From an uncultured Ruminococcus sp. (GTDB taxonomy: Bacteria; Bacillota; Clostridia; Oscillospirales; Acutalibacteraceae), in assembly GCA_902785555.1 (NCBI GenBank), contig CACZZB010000003.1, forward strand, positions 62,001 to 126,000: 64,000 nt of DNA, in the 5' to 3' direction. The position numbers and the translations under genes were made by a program. This document shows positions 37,055 through 45,390 of the stretch, in pieces (the stretch's first letter is position 1; every line of letters begins with the position of its first letter). The notes beneath the pieces are model-generated. The model ran no database searches. It saw only the letters and a program-made list of their open reading frames with translations, and was not told the DNA's origin.

Positions 37055-37411
37055 TCAATTACCGGCAATATTTATAAATACAACTTCTCCGTCTTTTGTA
37101 AAGCCGTATTCCCTTGCCTTTTTTTCAATATAATCATCAAATTTATCAAAATCCTCTTTTTCAACAGCTTCCGCAACATCCCTGAGTTCGTCAATTTTTA
37201 TTTGTTCAAGATTGGCTTTGTCCTTCAGTCTTTGAAGCTCCTCACGGGCATTGCTTATCTGGATAAGCTGAGTTACTATACCGATAGTAACGGTTATTAT
37301 CACAACAGTAAGAGTTATCCAAACGACCCAGTTCATTCTTTTTTTAGGCACATCATTGGCAGACACAGATGGATTTTCTGATTTTTTGGTCTTCTTTTCA
37401 GTTTCCAGCAT
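37055..37411 (-). CDS. divIC: Septum formation initiator DivIC/FtsB family
   Basis: A 118-residue bitopic division protein: a basic N-terminal tail (~1-27), one membrane segment (28-50), then a coiled coil (I-S-N-A-R-E-E-L-Q-R-L-K-D-K-A-N-L) and a short C-terminal extracellular part ending G-E-V-V-F-I-N-I-A-G-N. It acts in the FtsL/DivIB divisome subcomplex. AAGGAGG lies 9 bases before the ATG. In related genomes it follows yabQ closely; here 340 bases of non-coding DNA with its own promoter intervene. Confidence 0.87.
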   Translation of the reverse strand: MLETEKKTKKSENPSVSANDVPKKRMNWVVWITLTVVIITVTIGIVTQLIQISNAREELQRLKDKANLEQIKIDELRDVAEAVEKEDFDKFDDYIEKKAREYGFTKDGEVVFINIAGN

Positions 37412-37436
37412 ATAATGTTCCTCCTTGGATTCTGTT

Positions 37437-37580
37437 GTTTCAATCCACGCACGGTAGTGAAACAGAGCTACGAAAATATTTTACATCCTGCATCTTTGAA
37501 GGATGATCCATCTTATATTCTCGGGCGTGGATTGCCCTCTTGTCAGCAGAGGATACCGCTGCACTCCGCCCCTGCTGCCG
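37437..37580 (-). ncRNA. Candidate structured RNA / divIC leader with CRISPR-repeat-like end
   Basis: Region downstream of a good minus-strand promoter, with no coding potential. Stems in transcript order: CAGCAG/CTGCTG (37572-37577 with 37544-37549), GGGC/GCCC with loop AATCCAC, CATCCT/AGGATG, and GTTTCA/TGAAAC (37458-37463 with 37437-37442). The loop of the second stem (CAATCCACGC) is perfectly complementary to GCGTGGATTG at the 3' end, so a long-range pairing or switch is possible. The last 16 bases, GTGCGTGGATTGAAAC, look like the 3' end of type I-C CRISPR repeats, but there is only one. On the plus strand the first stem followed by six T's could act as a terminator. Family not recognised. 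Confidence 0.5.
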
Positions 37581-37586
37581 TTTTTT

Positions 37587-37625
37587 ATAATAGCATGATA
37601 ATATTTTGTTTGTCAATGACAAACT
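37587..37625 (-). promoter_or_regulatory. Promoter with inverted-repeat operator before the divIC leader
   Basis: Minus-strand TTGACA (37616-37611), 18 bases, TATTAT (37592-37587). The -35 is embedded in a 7-bp perfect inverted repeat GTTTGTC-ATT-GACAAAC (37609-37625). The same design recurs at 58480-58520. Confidence 0.65.
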
Positions 37626-37661
37626 TACAGTAAGCAATTCATCCCACTGCCTCTACAGACA

Positions 37662-37676
37662 AGGCAATCATTGCCT
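37662..37676. repeat. Short perfect inverted repeat
   Basis: AGGCAAT-C-ATTGCCT lies between yabQ and the divIC leader promoter. It is not followed by a T-run on either strand. A CTTAC-A-GTAAG palindrome lies 30 bases away (37624-37634). Confidence 0.45.
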
Positions 37677-37751
37677 GTTAAGTTGAAATATCGGCAAATT
37701 CAATAGCAATATTATACAACATTTCATCACCATATTGCAAGAGATTTTCGG

Positions 37752-38159
37752 CTACTTTTTTATTTTTTTTACTCTCTTTGACATAATATGTGAAATATTT
37801 TTCAGCATTTTTCTGAAAGGTGACGATATTTTTCCGAGACCGCATGATATTATCCTTACAAAAAGTGACGAAAGATTTTTCAGAAATTTTCCCACAGTGA
37901 AATATATCAAAGAAAATGATATCATCTGTCCCAATATCACATAAGCTCTTATATATCCGTGAGTTTGTGACAATGCGAAAAAAAAGTTCAATGCCGATAC
38001 TATTCCCATAAAAAGAATATCCTCTGATATCATCATCAGTTTTTTCGGGGGAGAAAATTGTCTTATGACTTCCATTATTATATATATACATACTATGATT
38101 GTTCCGAGAACCAATGACCATAAAAAAGTGACCGTCTGTTCATAAAGCGTAAACTCCAC
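37752..38159 (-). CDS. yabQ: Spore cortex biosynthesis protein YabQ
   Basis: A 135-residue membrane protein with about four to five hydrophobic segments and a basic C-terminus. Its length, topology and position directly after yabP identify it as YabQ, which is needed in the mother cell for spore cortex formation. The overlapping frame at 37678-38121 is not coding-like. The start follows yabP by 9 bases. Confidence 0.85.
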   Translation of the reverse strand: MEFTLYEQTVTFLWSLVLGTIIVCIYIIMEVIRQFSPPKKLMMISEDILFMGIVSALNFFFALSQTHGYIRAYVILGQMISFSLIYFTVGKFLKNLSSLFVRIISCGLGKISSPFRKMLKNISHIMSKRVKKIKK

Positions 38160-38168
38160 AGTATCACC

Positions 38169-38453
38169 CTATTTAAAAAGTCTTGAAAAGAATCCGCCCT
38201 CGGTCTGCTTATTTTCGGCATAGACCATTGAATATATATTTCCGTCAAGATTCAGTTCACCTGTTTCAAGACTGAATTTGTTTATGTGCAGACTGCTTCC
38301 TTTGACCGTCAGTTCTCCGAGTTCGGTTTCAAGGACAACTATCTGTTCATCAAAGCCCGATACATCAGACACTCCCGAAAGTGAAAGCTGTTTTCTGTCC
38401 TCAAGTATGATGCTGTGTTTCTTTTTTATGATATTTTTTTCTTCTGCCGCCAT
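38169..38453 (-). CDS. yabP: Sporulation protein YabP
   Basis: A 94-residue protein with the YabP/YqfC pattern: H-S-I-I-L-E-D-R-K-Q-L-S-L-S-G-V near residue 13, F-D-E-Q-I-V-V-L-E-T-E-L-G-E-L-T-V-K-G near 33 and L-D-G-N-I-Y-S-M-V-Y near 70. YabP is a small mother-cell sporulation protein. It follows the rqcP gene and precedes yabQ in the normal order. Confidence 0.92.
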   Translation of the reverse strand: MAAEEKNIIKKKHSIILEDRKQLSLSGVSDVSGFDEQIVVLETELGELTVKGSSLHINKFSLETGELNLDGNIYSMVYAENKQTEGGFFSRLFK

Positions 38454-38519
38454 AAAAATACCCCTCTGTCACATAAAGATATATATAATTATGCTCCGAC
38501 AAAGGGGATTATTCAATAT

Positions 38520-38762
38520 TCACGAAATTATTTTATACATCAGACCTGCTTCGTCTTTTTTGGCATACTCGTTTATGCTTATTATTTCGGCTTTTATCGG
38601 GTGTGCTCCCATGCTTATTTCAATTATATCTCCCGTTTTGACTTCGTATGATGCCCTTGCGATTTTTCCGTTGACAAGGACTCTGCCTGCATCACACGCT
38701 TCATTTGCAACTGTTCTTCTTTTTATTATTCTTGATACTTTAAGGTATTTGTCAAGTCGCAT
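38520..38762 (-). CDS. rqcP: S4-domain RNA-binding protein RqcP (YabO/Hsp15 type)
   Basis: An 80-residue protein made of one S4 RNA-binding fold: M-R-L-D-K-Y-L-K-V-S-R-I-I-K-R-R-T-V-A, then G-R-V-L-V-N-G-K near residue 27. RqcP binds stalled 50S-peptidyl-tRNA complexes and works with RqcH to add alanine tails in ribosome quality control. Its place between hup and yabP is conserved. GGAGGAAT lies before the ATG. Confidence 0.92.
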   Translation of the reverse strand: MRLDKYLKVSRIIKRRTVANEACDAGRVLVNGKIARASYEVKTGDIIEISMGAHPIKAEIISINEYAKKDEAGLMYKIIS

Positions 38763-38788
38763 TGATAAAATTCCTCCTCTAAAAAACA

Positions 38789-38818
38789 GAAAGCCGGCTG
38801 TATTTCAAACCGACTTTC
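38789..38818 (-). terminator. Terminator/attenuator between hup and rqcP
   Basis: Minus-strand GAAAG-T-CGG pairs with CCG-G-CTTTC across a loop, followed after CTG by six T's. HU is needed in much larger amounts than RqcP, and a leaky terminator here fits that. Confidence 0.75.
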
Positions 38819-38831
38819 CTTCTTAATAAAA

Positions 38832-39110
38832 TTATTTTGCGTCAACAGCCTCTTTAAAAGCCTTGCCTGCCTTGAATGCAGGGACTTTTGATGCAGGGAT
38901 AGTAATTTTTTCCTTTGTCTGAGGATTACAGCCTGTTCTTTCTTTTCTGTCATGACGCTCGAAAGTACCGAAGCCTACTACACGTACTTCTTCACCGTCT
39001 GCTACCTTTTCGATGATAGTATCAAAAAGAGCCGATATAGCTTTTTCGGCATCCTTCTTTGTGATGTCTGCCTTTTCTGCTACTACTGAAATAAGTTCTG
39101 CTTTGTTCAT
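38832..39110 (-). CDS. hup: HU family DNA-binding protein
   Basis: A 92-residue histone-like protein, standard HU length. M-N-K-A-E-L-I at the start and G-F-G-T-F-E-R-H-D-R-K-E-R-T-G-C-N-P near 45-62, with the DNA-intercalating proline (N-P), are typical. ATG at 39110 follows GGAGG by 8 bases; the frame extends five codons further and overlaps mazG. It bends and compacts DNA non-specifically. Confidence 0.95.
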   Translation of the reverse strand: MNKAELISVVAEKADITKKDAEKAISALFDTIIEKVADGEEVRVVGFGTFERHDRKERTGCNPQTKEKITIPASKVPAFKAGKAFKEAVDAK

Positions 39111-39124
39111 TTTGTGAACCTCCA

Positions 39125-39916
39125 TTAAGTTTTATTTTCGCTTTCCGGGACAGCTTTCACCATTCCGGGAAACGTATTCTGTATGTTAACACCTGACTTT
39201 TCCGCATTTTCCTCAAACTCTTTGAAATGTTCGATAAATCTGCCGCAGGCATTGTACAGCGATTTTTCGCTTTCTATATTTATGACCTTTGACAAGCCCG
39301 TCATCATGAACAGTATATCTCCGATTTTTTCCTCACAGCTTTGGGTCTTATTTTCGGATATATCCTTTTTCAGTTCCTCAAGCTGTTCTGAAATATCATC
39401 TATTATCTTATCCGGACTTTCAGACGAAAGACCGCCTCTTTCAGCTTTTTTATTCAGCTTCTGAGCCCTCATCAATGACGGCAGGGTCTTTGATACGCTT
39501 TCCATTGATTCACTTGCCAATTTCTGAGCCTTTGATTCCATTTTTATCTTATCCCAATTGGCAAGGACTTCCTCGGGAGTATCGGCTTTTATATTTCCGA
39601 AAACGTGGGGATGTCTGAGTATCATCTTCTGACAAACATCATTTGCCGCATCATCAAGGTCAAAATTGCTTTTTTCTTCTTCGAGCACACAATGAAAAAC
39701 GACCTGTAAAAGTACATCTCCCAATTCTTCTCTGAGATGCTCTGTGTCATCCTCGTCAATAGCCTCGACCGCTTCATACACTTCCTCGATAAAATCCTGA
39801 CGTATCGTCTGATGTGTCTGGACTTTATCCCACGGACAGCCGTTGGGTGAACGAAGTATCTTTACTATTTCTACAAGGTCATTGACATTATATTTATCTT
39901 TATATTCAAAATCCAC
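39125..39916 (-). CDS. mazG: Nucleoside triphosphate pyrophosphohydrolase MazG
   Basis: A 263-residue protein with two MazG domains. The first (from R-S-P-N-G-C-P-W-D near residue 23) has E-E-L-G-D-V-L-L-Q, the second has E-E-K-I-G-D-I-L-F near 200; the EExxE...ExxD magnesium sites are intact in the first. It hydrolyses NTPs, including damaged ones, to NMP and PPi. The start is taken as GTG at 39916, 10 bases after GAGGAG; the frame extends 12 codons upstream without an RBS. The spoVB-mazG-hup-rqcP-yabP order is typical of Clostridia. Confidence 0.9.
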   Translation of the reverse strand: MDFEYKDKYNVNDLVEIVKILRSPNGCPWDKVQTHQTIRQDFIEEVYEAVEAIDEDDTEHLREELGDVLLQVVFHCVLEEEKSNFDLDDAANDVCQKMILRHPHVFGNIKADTPEEVLANWDKIKMESKAQKLASESMESVSKTLPSLMRAQKLNKKAERGGLSSESPDKIIDDISEQLEELKKDISENKTQSCEEKIGDILFMMTGLSKVINIESEKSLYNACGRFIEHFKEFEENAEKSGVNIQNTFPGMVKAVPESENKT

Positions 39917-39959
39917 CTGAAAATATCTCCTCTCGGAATAAAAGTACAGCATACTTATT

Positions 39960-41720
39960 TTACCTTATAAGTTTATATTTTTCAAGTATTTTTAAAATTT
40001 TATTTCCTTTCGGCATTTGAATGATATCTTCTCTTTTAACAGCCCTGAAAAGCAGAAGTGCTATTATATAAACAATTACCGCTGTAACGACTGCCAATAC
40101 AGTCGCTATACGCTGTCTGAAGAATATATCAAAAAGCTGTTCGGAATAATAAGCCGCCAATGCACATACTATCGCTGCTGCAAGAGGCTTGACGAATATA
40201 GATATAAAATCGGGGATTATCTTGGTTTCACGGCAAAGGAAAAACATTGCCATCACAGTCACGAATCCGTAGCATACTATTGAACCAACATTTGCTCCCT
40301 GAATATTTATTTCGGGTACGCCCACGAGTATATAATTTACAATTATCTTTATCGCCATTCCTATCGTATATAGCTTCAGCGGTATATCCATTCTGCCCGT
40401 TGCCTGTATCATGGAACACATTGGTGTACTTGTTGCTATGAATACAGCCGATATTCCCATGACTGTAAGAACCTTTGAGCCTATCTCGACTTCATTTGCG
40501 ACTCCTCCGCCGCTGTATATCAGTGAAAGGAGAGGTTCGGCAAGCACCGACATTCCTATGCCCGACGGTATCGTCACAAGCATTGTCACTCTCAGTACAG
40601 TTTCCATGCTTTTTTTCATCTGTACTTTGTCACCGCTTGCCCATGCTGCCGTTACAGAAGGCAGGGCAGTTGTGCCGAATACCTGTGTAACTGCCGATAC
40701 AAGCATCATAAGGGTCAGTGCTATTCCATAACAGCCATAAAGATATATATGTGTCTGTCCCGATGTATAAACATCATTCGGGATAAGTGAGCCGTATATG
40801 TCAAGCAGTGCTTTCGGGTCGGTCTGCATTATATGGTCTATTCTTCTCTGAACAAGTGTCGCATCTACCATATCCGCAAGGCTCATTATTATCGAACCCA
40901 TTCCGACAGGCAAAGCCGTTTTTACCATTATTTTAAATATAGTTCCTTTTCCTTTCGGAGGAGGAGATTTCCGAAGCTCCTCTTTGGTAATGCCGTCACC
41001 GCTTTTCTTGTACTTGATAAACAGATATACAAATCCGAACACTGCACCGAGAGATATACCTGTTATCGCTGCACCTATTGCTATCGGGATTATCACCGAT
41101 TCAGCTTCAAATTCACTCGTACACTTTGTTCCGAGAACGTATCCCGTATCTTCATACTGCTTCATCAGCATTTTCATTGTCAATGCCGATGCCGTAAATC
41201 CGAAAAACAGCTTGAATACTGCCTCGATTATTTCCGATACGGCTGTCGGGGTCATATTCCTCATGCCTTCAAAATATCCCCTGTATATCGACATAAGGCA
41301 TCCGAAAAATATTGTCGGTGAAAGACACAGCAATGCAAATATCGCATTTTCGGCATTTATCACTTTCACATACAGAAAGCTGCCGAGCACCATTGCCGCA
41401 AAGCATATACATCCGGCTATCACAAATATCGGCACAGACACCTGATGTATTCTTTTTACATCTCTGAAACGTTTTTTTGCAACGCTTTCCGAGACCATTC
41501 TTGATATCGCTATCGGAAAGCCGGCTGTTGAAAGCATAAAAAGGGGATTATACAAAGCATAGGCAGCGTTGAAAAGTCCCGTTCCGACTCCGCCGTACAT
41601 ATTTGAGAGAAGTATTTTATATATCATTCCCATCAGTTTGACTATTATCATACTTGAACCGAGGATAGCCGCACCTTTGAGAAATGACTGTGATTTTCTC
41701 TCATTTTTAGTTTTGGACAC
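39960..41720 (-). CDS. SpoVB/MurJ-type polysaccharide flippase
   Basis: A 586-residue MATE/MVF-superfamily membrane protein with about 14 membrane segments. It has G-A-A-I-L-G-S-S-M-I-I-V-K-L-M-G-M-I-Y-K near the start and G-L-F-N-A-A-Y-A-L-Y, as in SpoVB (YabM) and the polysaccharide exporters. Such proteins move lipid-linked precursors across the membrane, here probably for spore cortex. The start is GTG at 41720 with AAGGAAG upstream. It heads the mazG-yabPQ cluster, which supports SpoVB rather than vegetative MurJ. Confidence 0.87.
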   Translation of the reverse strand: MSKTKNERKSQSFLKGAAILGSSMIIVKLMGMIYKILLSNMYGGVGTGLFNAAYALYNPLFMLSTAGFPIAISRMVSESVAKKRFRDVKRIHQVSVPIFVIAGCICFAAMVLGSFLYVKVINAENAIFALLCLSPTIFFGCLMSIYRGYFEGMRNMTPTAVSEIIEAVFKLFFGFTASALTMKMLMKQYEDTGYVLGTKCTSEFEAESVIIPIAIGAAITGISLGAVFGFVYLFIKYKKSGDGITKEELRKSPPPKGKGTIFKIMVKTALPVGMGSIIMSLADMVDATLVQRRIDHIMQTDPKALLDIYGSLIPNDVYTSGQTHIYLYGCYGIALTLMMLVSAVTQVFGTTALPSVTAAWASGDKVQMKKSMETVLRVTMLVTIPSGIGMSVLAEPLLSLIYSGGGVANEVEIGSKVLTVMGISAVFIATSTPMCSMIQATGRMDIPLKLYTIGMAIKIIVNYILVGVPEINIQGANVGSIVCYGFVTVMAMFFLCRETKIIPDFISIFVKPLAAAIVCALAAYYSEQLFDIFFRQRIATVLAVVTAVIVYIIALLLFRAVKREDIIQMPKGNKILKILEKYKLIR

Positions 41721-41764
41721 TAACGCACTTCCTTTCAGGAGTGTTATAGAAAAGTGAATTTTTA

Positions 41765-41798
41765 CACCGTATGACGTTCACAGAAAAATCATACGGTG
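41765..41798. repeat. Ten-bp hairpin between SpoVB and zinc-ribbon genes
   Basis: CACCGTATGA pairs with TCATACGGTG across a 14-base loop. On the minus strand the zinc-ribbon gene lies upstream, so it may end that transcript, but no uninterrupted T-run follows. Confidence 0.6.
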
Positions 41799-41829
41799 CA
41801 AAAAAATCATTTTTTATTTAATTAAATTA

Positions 41830-42279
41830 TCATACGCCCATATCGTCATCATCAAAATTGTCTTCCGTAAAATCAACTATATCTTCATCAGTAACTTTTT
41901 CTTCACCATCATCCGTACTGAATACTATCTTTTCTCCGCACTTGTTGCAGAAAACGGAATCCTTTGAATTATAAGCTCCGCAAGCCGAACATTTTATTCT
42001 GCTCTTGTTATTGGCTATCATTTCATTGACGGAATCAAGCTCTGCTTTAAGATTTATTATCTTTGCCACTATATCGGCTATGCTCTTGCTGTAATCCTTG
42101 CCTGTTGTCTGAGCCTCAAACGAAACTCTGCCAAGCATCTCATACTTTTTGGACAATTCTGATTTTATATCGGCTGCCGAAAGCGTCAGCTTTGACATAT
42201 CTATTACTTTGCCTGCTTTTTTGCCGACCGTATCCACTGCTGCTCTTGCATTGAGAAGTACATCTTCAAAAATTCCCAT
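41830..42279 (-). CDS. Zinc-ribbon protein with helical N-terminus
   Basis: A 149-residue protein. Residues 1-~90 are helical (A-A-V-D-T-V-G-K-K-A-G-K-V-I-D, L-S-K-K-Y-E-M-L-G). Residues ~96-116 form a zinc ribbon, C-S-A-C-G-A...F-C-N-K-C-G, with both CxxC knuckles, and the last 30 residues are strongly acidic (D-F-T-E-D-N-F-D-D-D-D). Similar small proteins are common in Clostridia without assigned function. It has its own promoter. Confidence 0.75.
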   Translation of the reverse strand: MGIFEDVLLNARAAVDTVGKKAGKVIDMSKLTLSAADIKSELSKKYEMLGRVSFEAQTTGKDYSKSIADIVAKIINLKAELDSVNEMIANNKSRIKCSACGAYNSKDSVFCNKCGEKIVFSTDDGEEKVTDEDIVDFTEDNFDDDDMGV

Positions 42280-42317
42280 AACTGTCTGTCCTTTCCAAAT
42301 AAAAATTATTTAACGCT

Positions 42318-42346
42318 ATTATAACACTAATTCCCCGATTCTTCAA
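42318..42346 (-). promoter_or_regulatory. Promoter of the zinc-ribbon gene
   Basis: Minus-strand TTGAAG (42346-42341), 17 bases, TATAAT (42323-42318). Confidence 0.75.
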
Positions 42347-42366
42347 TAGTTTTTGCAAAAAACATC

Positions 42367-43329
42367 TCAATAAATATACTTTCCGCCGCCTATAAACTCT
42401 CTCATAAGAGAATTTTCGGGAATGATATCACTTTCTATGCTCTCAAATCCCGAAAGGGATTTTATGAGGTGCTGTGCCATCTCATAGCAGTGACTTTCCT
42501 TGCCCACCTGTCCGAGTAATTTTATTGCAGGCTCTTTCATTATACACGGTTCATAGATGTGTATCGAGTTTACCGTAAAATCACTTGTATATCTGTACGG
42601 ACGGATATATTTTTTCTCTCCGTCAACTATTTCTCCCCACATATCGAGCAATTTTTCGGGCGGTGCTTCCCTGAAACTGTTATCTCTCACCACTCGCCTT
42701 ATACATCTTATTTCCCTGTTTGTAAGAACATAATCTTCATTATTTTTTATACCCTGCTTTACACTTACATATATCCTGCTGATATTTCCGTCTGCCATTC
42801 CGTCATCGAATATCGGATTAAGAGCGTGTATCCCTTCGATTATTATAACAGCGTTTGATGACAATTCCAGATGCTGTACTATATCTGTACGGCAGCTGTT
42901 CCTGAAATCATACTTCGGTATATCACATTCACCAGTTTCCGAAAGCCGTCTTATGCTCTGCTTTATCAGCGGTATATCAAGTGCATCTACCGATTCAAAA
43001 TCGGGCTTGCCGTTTTGCAGAGTTTTTATATACTTTATGCCAAGGTAAAAATCATCCATTGAGATATGCTGTACTTCACAGCCTTTTGCCCTGAATTCAT
43101 CAGCCAATTTCTGTGCGGTAGTGGTCTTGCCGCTGCTTGACGGTCCCGACAGCAGTATTATATGTCTTTTGACAGGCATTGTGAGTATCTGTTCGACTAT
43201 AAGTTTCAAGTCACTTTTAAAAATATTTTCCGTCATTTCGACAAAACCCTTTGCATCAGACCTTGCCTGTTGGTTTATCCTGTTTATGTCACAAGCATAT
43301 CTTCGATAGGTATTCAGCCATTTCATCAT
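42367..43329 (-). CDS. Uridine kinase/phosphoribulokinase-family P-loop kinase
   Basis: A 320-residue kinase with Walker A GPSSSGKTTT near residue 61, the H-I-S-M-D-D-F-Y base/ribose-binding motif near 90, and I-I-I-E-G-I-H-A-L-N near 166. This pattern is the uridine kinase-like half found after TGS domains or alone in Firmicutes, usually annotated nucleoside kinase. An N-terminal stretch of ~55 residues precedes it and has no clear domain. The 5' end overlaps the hemZ-like gene by 41 bases; the start may be either of two adjacent ATGs. Confidence 0.85.
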   Translation of the reverse strand: MMKWLNTYRRYACDINRINQQARSDAKGFVEMTENIFKSDLKLIVEQILTMPVKRHIILLSGPSSSGKTTTAQKLADEFRAKGCEVQHISMDDFYLGIKYIKTLQNGKPDFESVDALDIPLIKQSIRRLSETGECDIPKYDFRNSCRTDIVQHLELSSNAVIIIEGIHALNPIFDDGMADGNISRIYVSVKQGIKNNEDYVLTNREIRCIRRVVRDNSFREAPPEKLLDMWGEIVDGEKKYIRPYRYTSDFTVNSIHIYEPCIMKEPAIKLLGQVGKESHCYEMAQHLIKSLSGFESIESDIIPENSLMREFIGGGKYIY

Positions 43330-44752
43330 AAAATACTTTTACCTGCTCCTTTCGTTTCAGCATTTCTTCAAAGCCGTTTATATATTCATACGGATATTTG
43401 TAATTAAATATTCTTGATAATTCCTCTGACATAGGTTTTTTCAGCTTTGAAACAGCCCCTGCCCCACAGCCGAGTATAGTATGCGTTTCGTCCATTACAA
43501 AAACATTGTATATTCCGTCGTATCCCTCTTTCGACCAACCAACATTTTCTAAATTTCCTTCCATACGGGTCTGTCTGTAAAGATAATACGGGTGATAGCC
43601 TTCTTCGGACAGCTTTTTCTCACAGTATCTGAGCATTTTTGCCGCCGGTACTTCCTTATCGGTATCAAGAAAATTTCCCTCCTGTGTCAGCCTTGATGAA
43701 CGCTTCATGGCAAGTGTATGCACCGTTATACTTTCGGGTGACAGTTCACATATCCTGTCAAGCGTATCCCTGAAACTCTCGACCGTATCTGTGGGTAAGC
43801 CTGCTATCAAGTCCATGTTTATATGCTCAAAGCCGACTTTTCTTGCAAGTTTATAAGCATTTATAGTTTGTTCGGAGCTGTGCTTTCTGCCTATCACTTC
43901 AAGAACCCTATCGTTCAACGTCTGAGGATTTATGCTTATCCTGTCTGCACCGCCCTTTAAGATTGCCGTCAGCTTTTCACTGTCGATAGTATCGGGTCTG
44001 CCTGCTTCGACCGTGAATTCTCTGCACGTTTTCATATCAAAGCTTCTGTTCACGGTATCTATGAGTTTTTCAAGCTGACCTGCATTGAGTGTCGTAGGCG
44101 TTCCTCCGCCTATATATACGCTTTCCAACTGCAATTCACATTGCCTTGCGATTTCCGCTGTATATTCTATTTCCCTGCAAAGCAGTTCAAGATACGGCTC
44201 TATCAGTTTCTGTGCTTTTTCTATCGACTGTGATACAAATGAACAATACGAACATCTTGAAGGACAAAACGGTATGGATATATATAAACTGAATGACCTT
44301 GGCTTGCTCAGTGCAAGTATCTTCTTTTCATAACCCTCGGTCACGGCACTTAAACTTGTTTTTTCCTCCGAAACCAAAAGCTCATTCAAAAAATAATCCC
44401 CTGCATAGTCTTTTCCTCCGCTTTCGGATAATCTTCTGAACAGCTTTATCGGACGTACTCCCGTAAGTATTCCCCAGGGCTGTTTTCTGCCCGTAACCCT
44501 GACAAGAACTTTATATAAGCATACCGCTGTTTTTCTCTCGACAGTCTTTGTATCTGTATCATCAAAATGACAGCTTTCGCTTGTTCCCGAAAACTCCGTA
44601 TATATTTCACCGTCTTTCACTGAAGATATTATATCATTCTCCCCTTTATTTTCGGGTATGCCCTGAATGACCGTCAGCTTCTCATTAGGAAAGAACAGCC
44701 GTACAAGATTTTCCGTTTCATAATGAAATTCATGGTCTATATATATATTCAT
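43289..44752 (-). CDS. hemZ: HemZ-type oxygen-independent coproporphyrinogen III oxidase-like radical SAM protein
   Basis: A 487-residue radical SAM protein. The N-terminal ~155 residues hold the HemZ-specific region ending in K-Q-P-W-G-I-L-T-G-V-R-P-I-K-L. The cluster motif C-P-S-R-C-S-Y-C follows near residue 167, then Y-I-G-G-G-T-P-T near 210. The HemZ layout is typical of Clostridia, many of which lack full heme synthesis, so the actual reaction may not be coproporphyrinogen oxidation. It overlaps the MBL gene start region by 4 bases. Confidence 0.85.
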   Translation of the reverse strand: MNIYIDHEFHYETENLVRLFFPNEKLTVIQGIPENKGENDIISSVKDGEIYTEFSGTSESCHFDDTDTKTVERKTAVCLYKVLVRVTGRKQPWGILTGVRPIKLFRRLSESGGKDYAGDYFLNELLVSEEKTSLSAVTEGYEKKILALSKPRSFSLYISIPFCPSRCSYCSFVSQSIEKAQKLIEPYLELLCREIEYTAEIARQCELQLESVYIGGGTPTTLNAGQLEKLIDTVNRSFDMKTCREFTVEAGRPDTIDSEKLTAILKGGADRISINPQTLNDRVLEVIGRKHSSEQTINAYKLARKVGFEHINMDLIAGLPTDTVESFRDTLDRICELSPESITVHTLAMKRSSRLTQEGNFLDTDKEVPAAKMLRYCEKKLSEEGYHPYYLYRQTRMEGNLENVGWSKEGYDGIYNVFVMDETHTILGCGAGAVSKLKKPMSEELSRIFNYKYPYEYINGFEEMLKRKEQVKVFYDEMAEYLSKICL

Positions 44753-45390
44753 ATAAAGTCTTTCCTTGTCATAAATATATTATTTTTCCTCTCATAGTCA
44801 AGCGTTGTATTCTTGTCATGTCCGCAGTATACATTGTAATTTCCGTCAAGTGAGGCAAGCCTTTTCACCGACTGCATCATTTCTTCCTTATCGCCTGTCG
44901 GAAAATCGGTTCTCCCTATACTTCCTCTGAAAAGAGTATCCCCCGTGAAAATATTATCTCTCAATATATAGCAAACTCCGCCCCTTGTGTGTCCGGGGGT
45001 GGAAATTACTTTTATCATTTCATTTCCAAACTTCAGTTCCGAACCCTCTCCAACAAGTATATCAGCGTCAAAATGTTCCTGCGTGAGCCCAAAATGCCAC
45101 GCTAAATTGAAGTCATCCTGATTTGTGAAATGTGCATCATCTTTTCCGATAACTACTTTTACCCACGGCATTTTCTTTTTCATCTCTGCCACATATCCGA
45201 TATGGTCAAAATGTCCGTGTGTCAATAAAATATATTTCACCTTGTCTGCACCGAACTGTTTTATTCTTTCCTCGAGTTTAAACGAATAATCCCCTGTATC
45301 GACCAAAAACGCTTCTTCCGCTTCATCATCGGTTACAAAAAAACAATTCGCCTGTATTTCCCCGACAGGAAAACATTCTACTTTTATCAT
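44749..45390 (-). CDS. Metallo-beta-lactamase fold hydrolase (glyoxalase II-like)
   Basis: A 213-residue MBL protein with the full metal set: [10 protein letters not shown] near 56, T-P-G-H-T-R-G-G-V near 131, F-T-G-D-T-L-F near 149 and Y-C-G-H-D near 190. The short length and G-S-I-G-R-T-D-F fit the GloB-like subfamily that hydrolyses hydroxyacylglutathione or other thioesters. It lies between dtd and hemZ with 4-base overlaps at both ends, so translation of the three is coupled. Confidence 0.88.
   Translation of the reverse strand: MIKVECFPVGEIQANCFFVTDDEAEEAFLVDTGDYSFKLEERIKQFGADKVKYILLTHGHFDHIGYVAEMKKKMPWVKVVIGKDDAHFTNQDDFNLAWHFGLTQEHFDADILVGEGSELKFGNEMIKVISTPGHTRGGVCYILRDNIFTGDTLFRGSIGRTDFPTGDKEEMMQSVKRLASLDGNYNVYCGHDKNTTLDYERKNNIFMTRKDFI

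Noticed and set aside
37437..37534. CRISPR array
   Set aside because: Only one full repeat-like unit; the second GCGTGGATTG is in opposite orientation and not spaced as a repeat, and there are no cas genes.
37678..38121. 147-codon frame overlapping yabQ on the same strand
   Set aside because: It is a shifted frame of yabQ with no family resemblance, while the 37752-38159 frame has the YabQ length, topology and position.
41765..41798. Standard rho-independent terminator
   Set aside because: The stem is strong but no clean T-run follows on the minus strand, so it is listed as a hairpin only.
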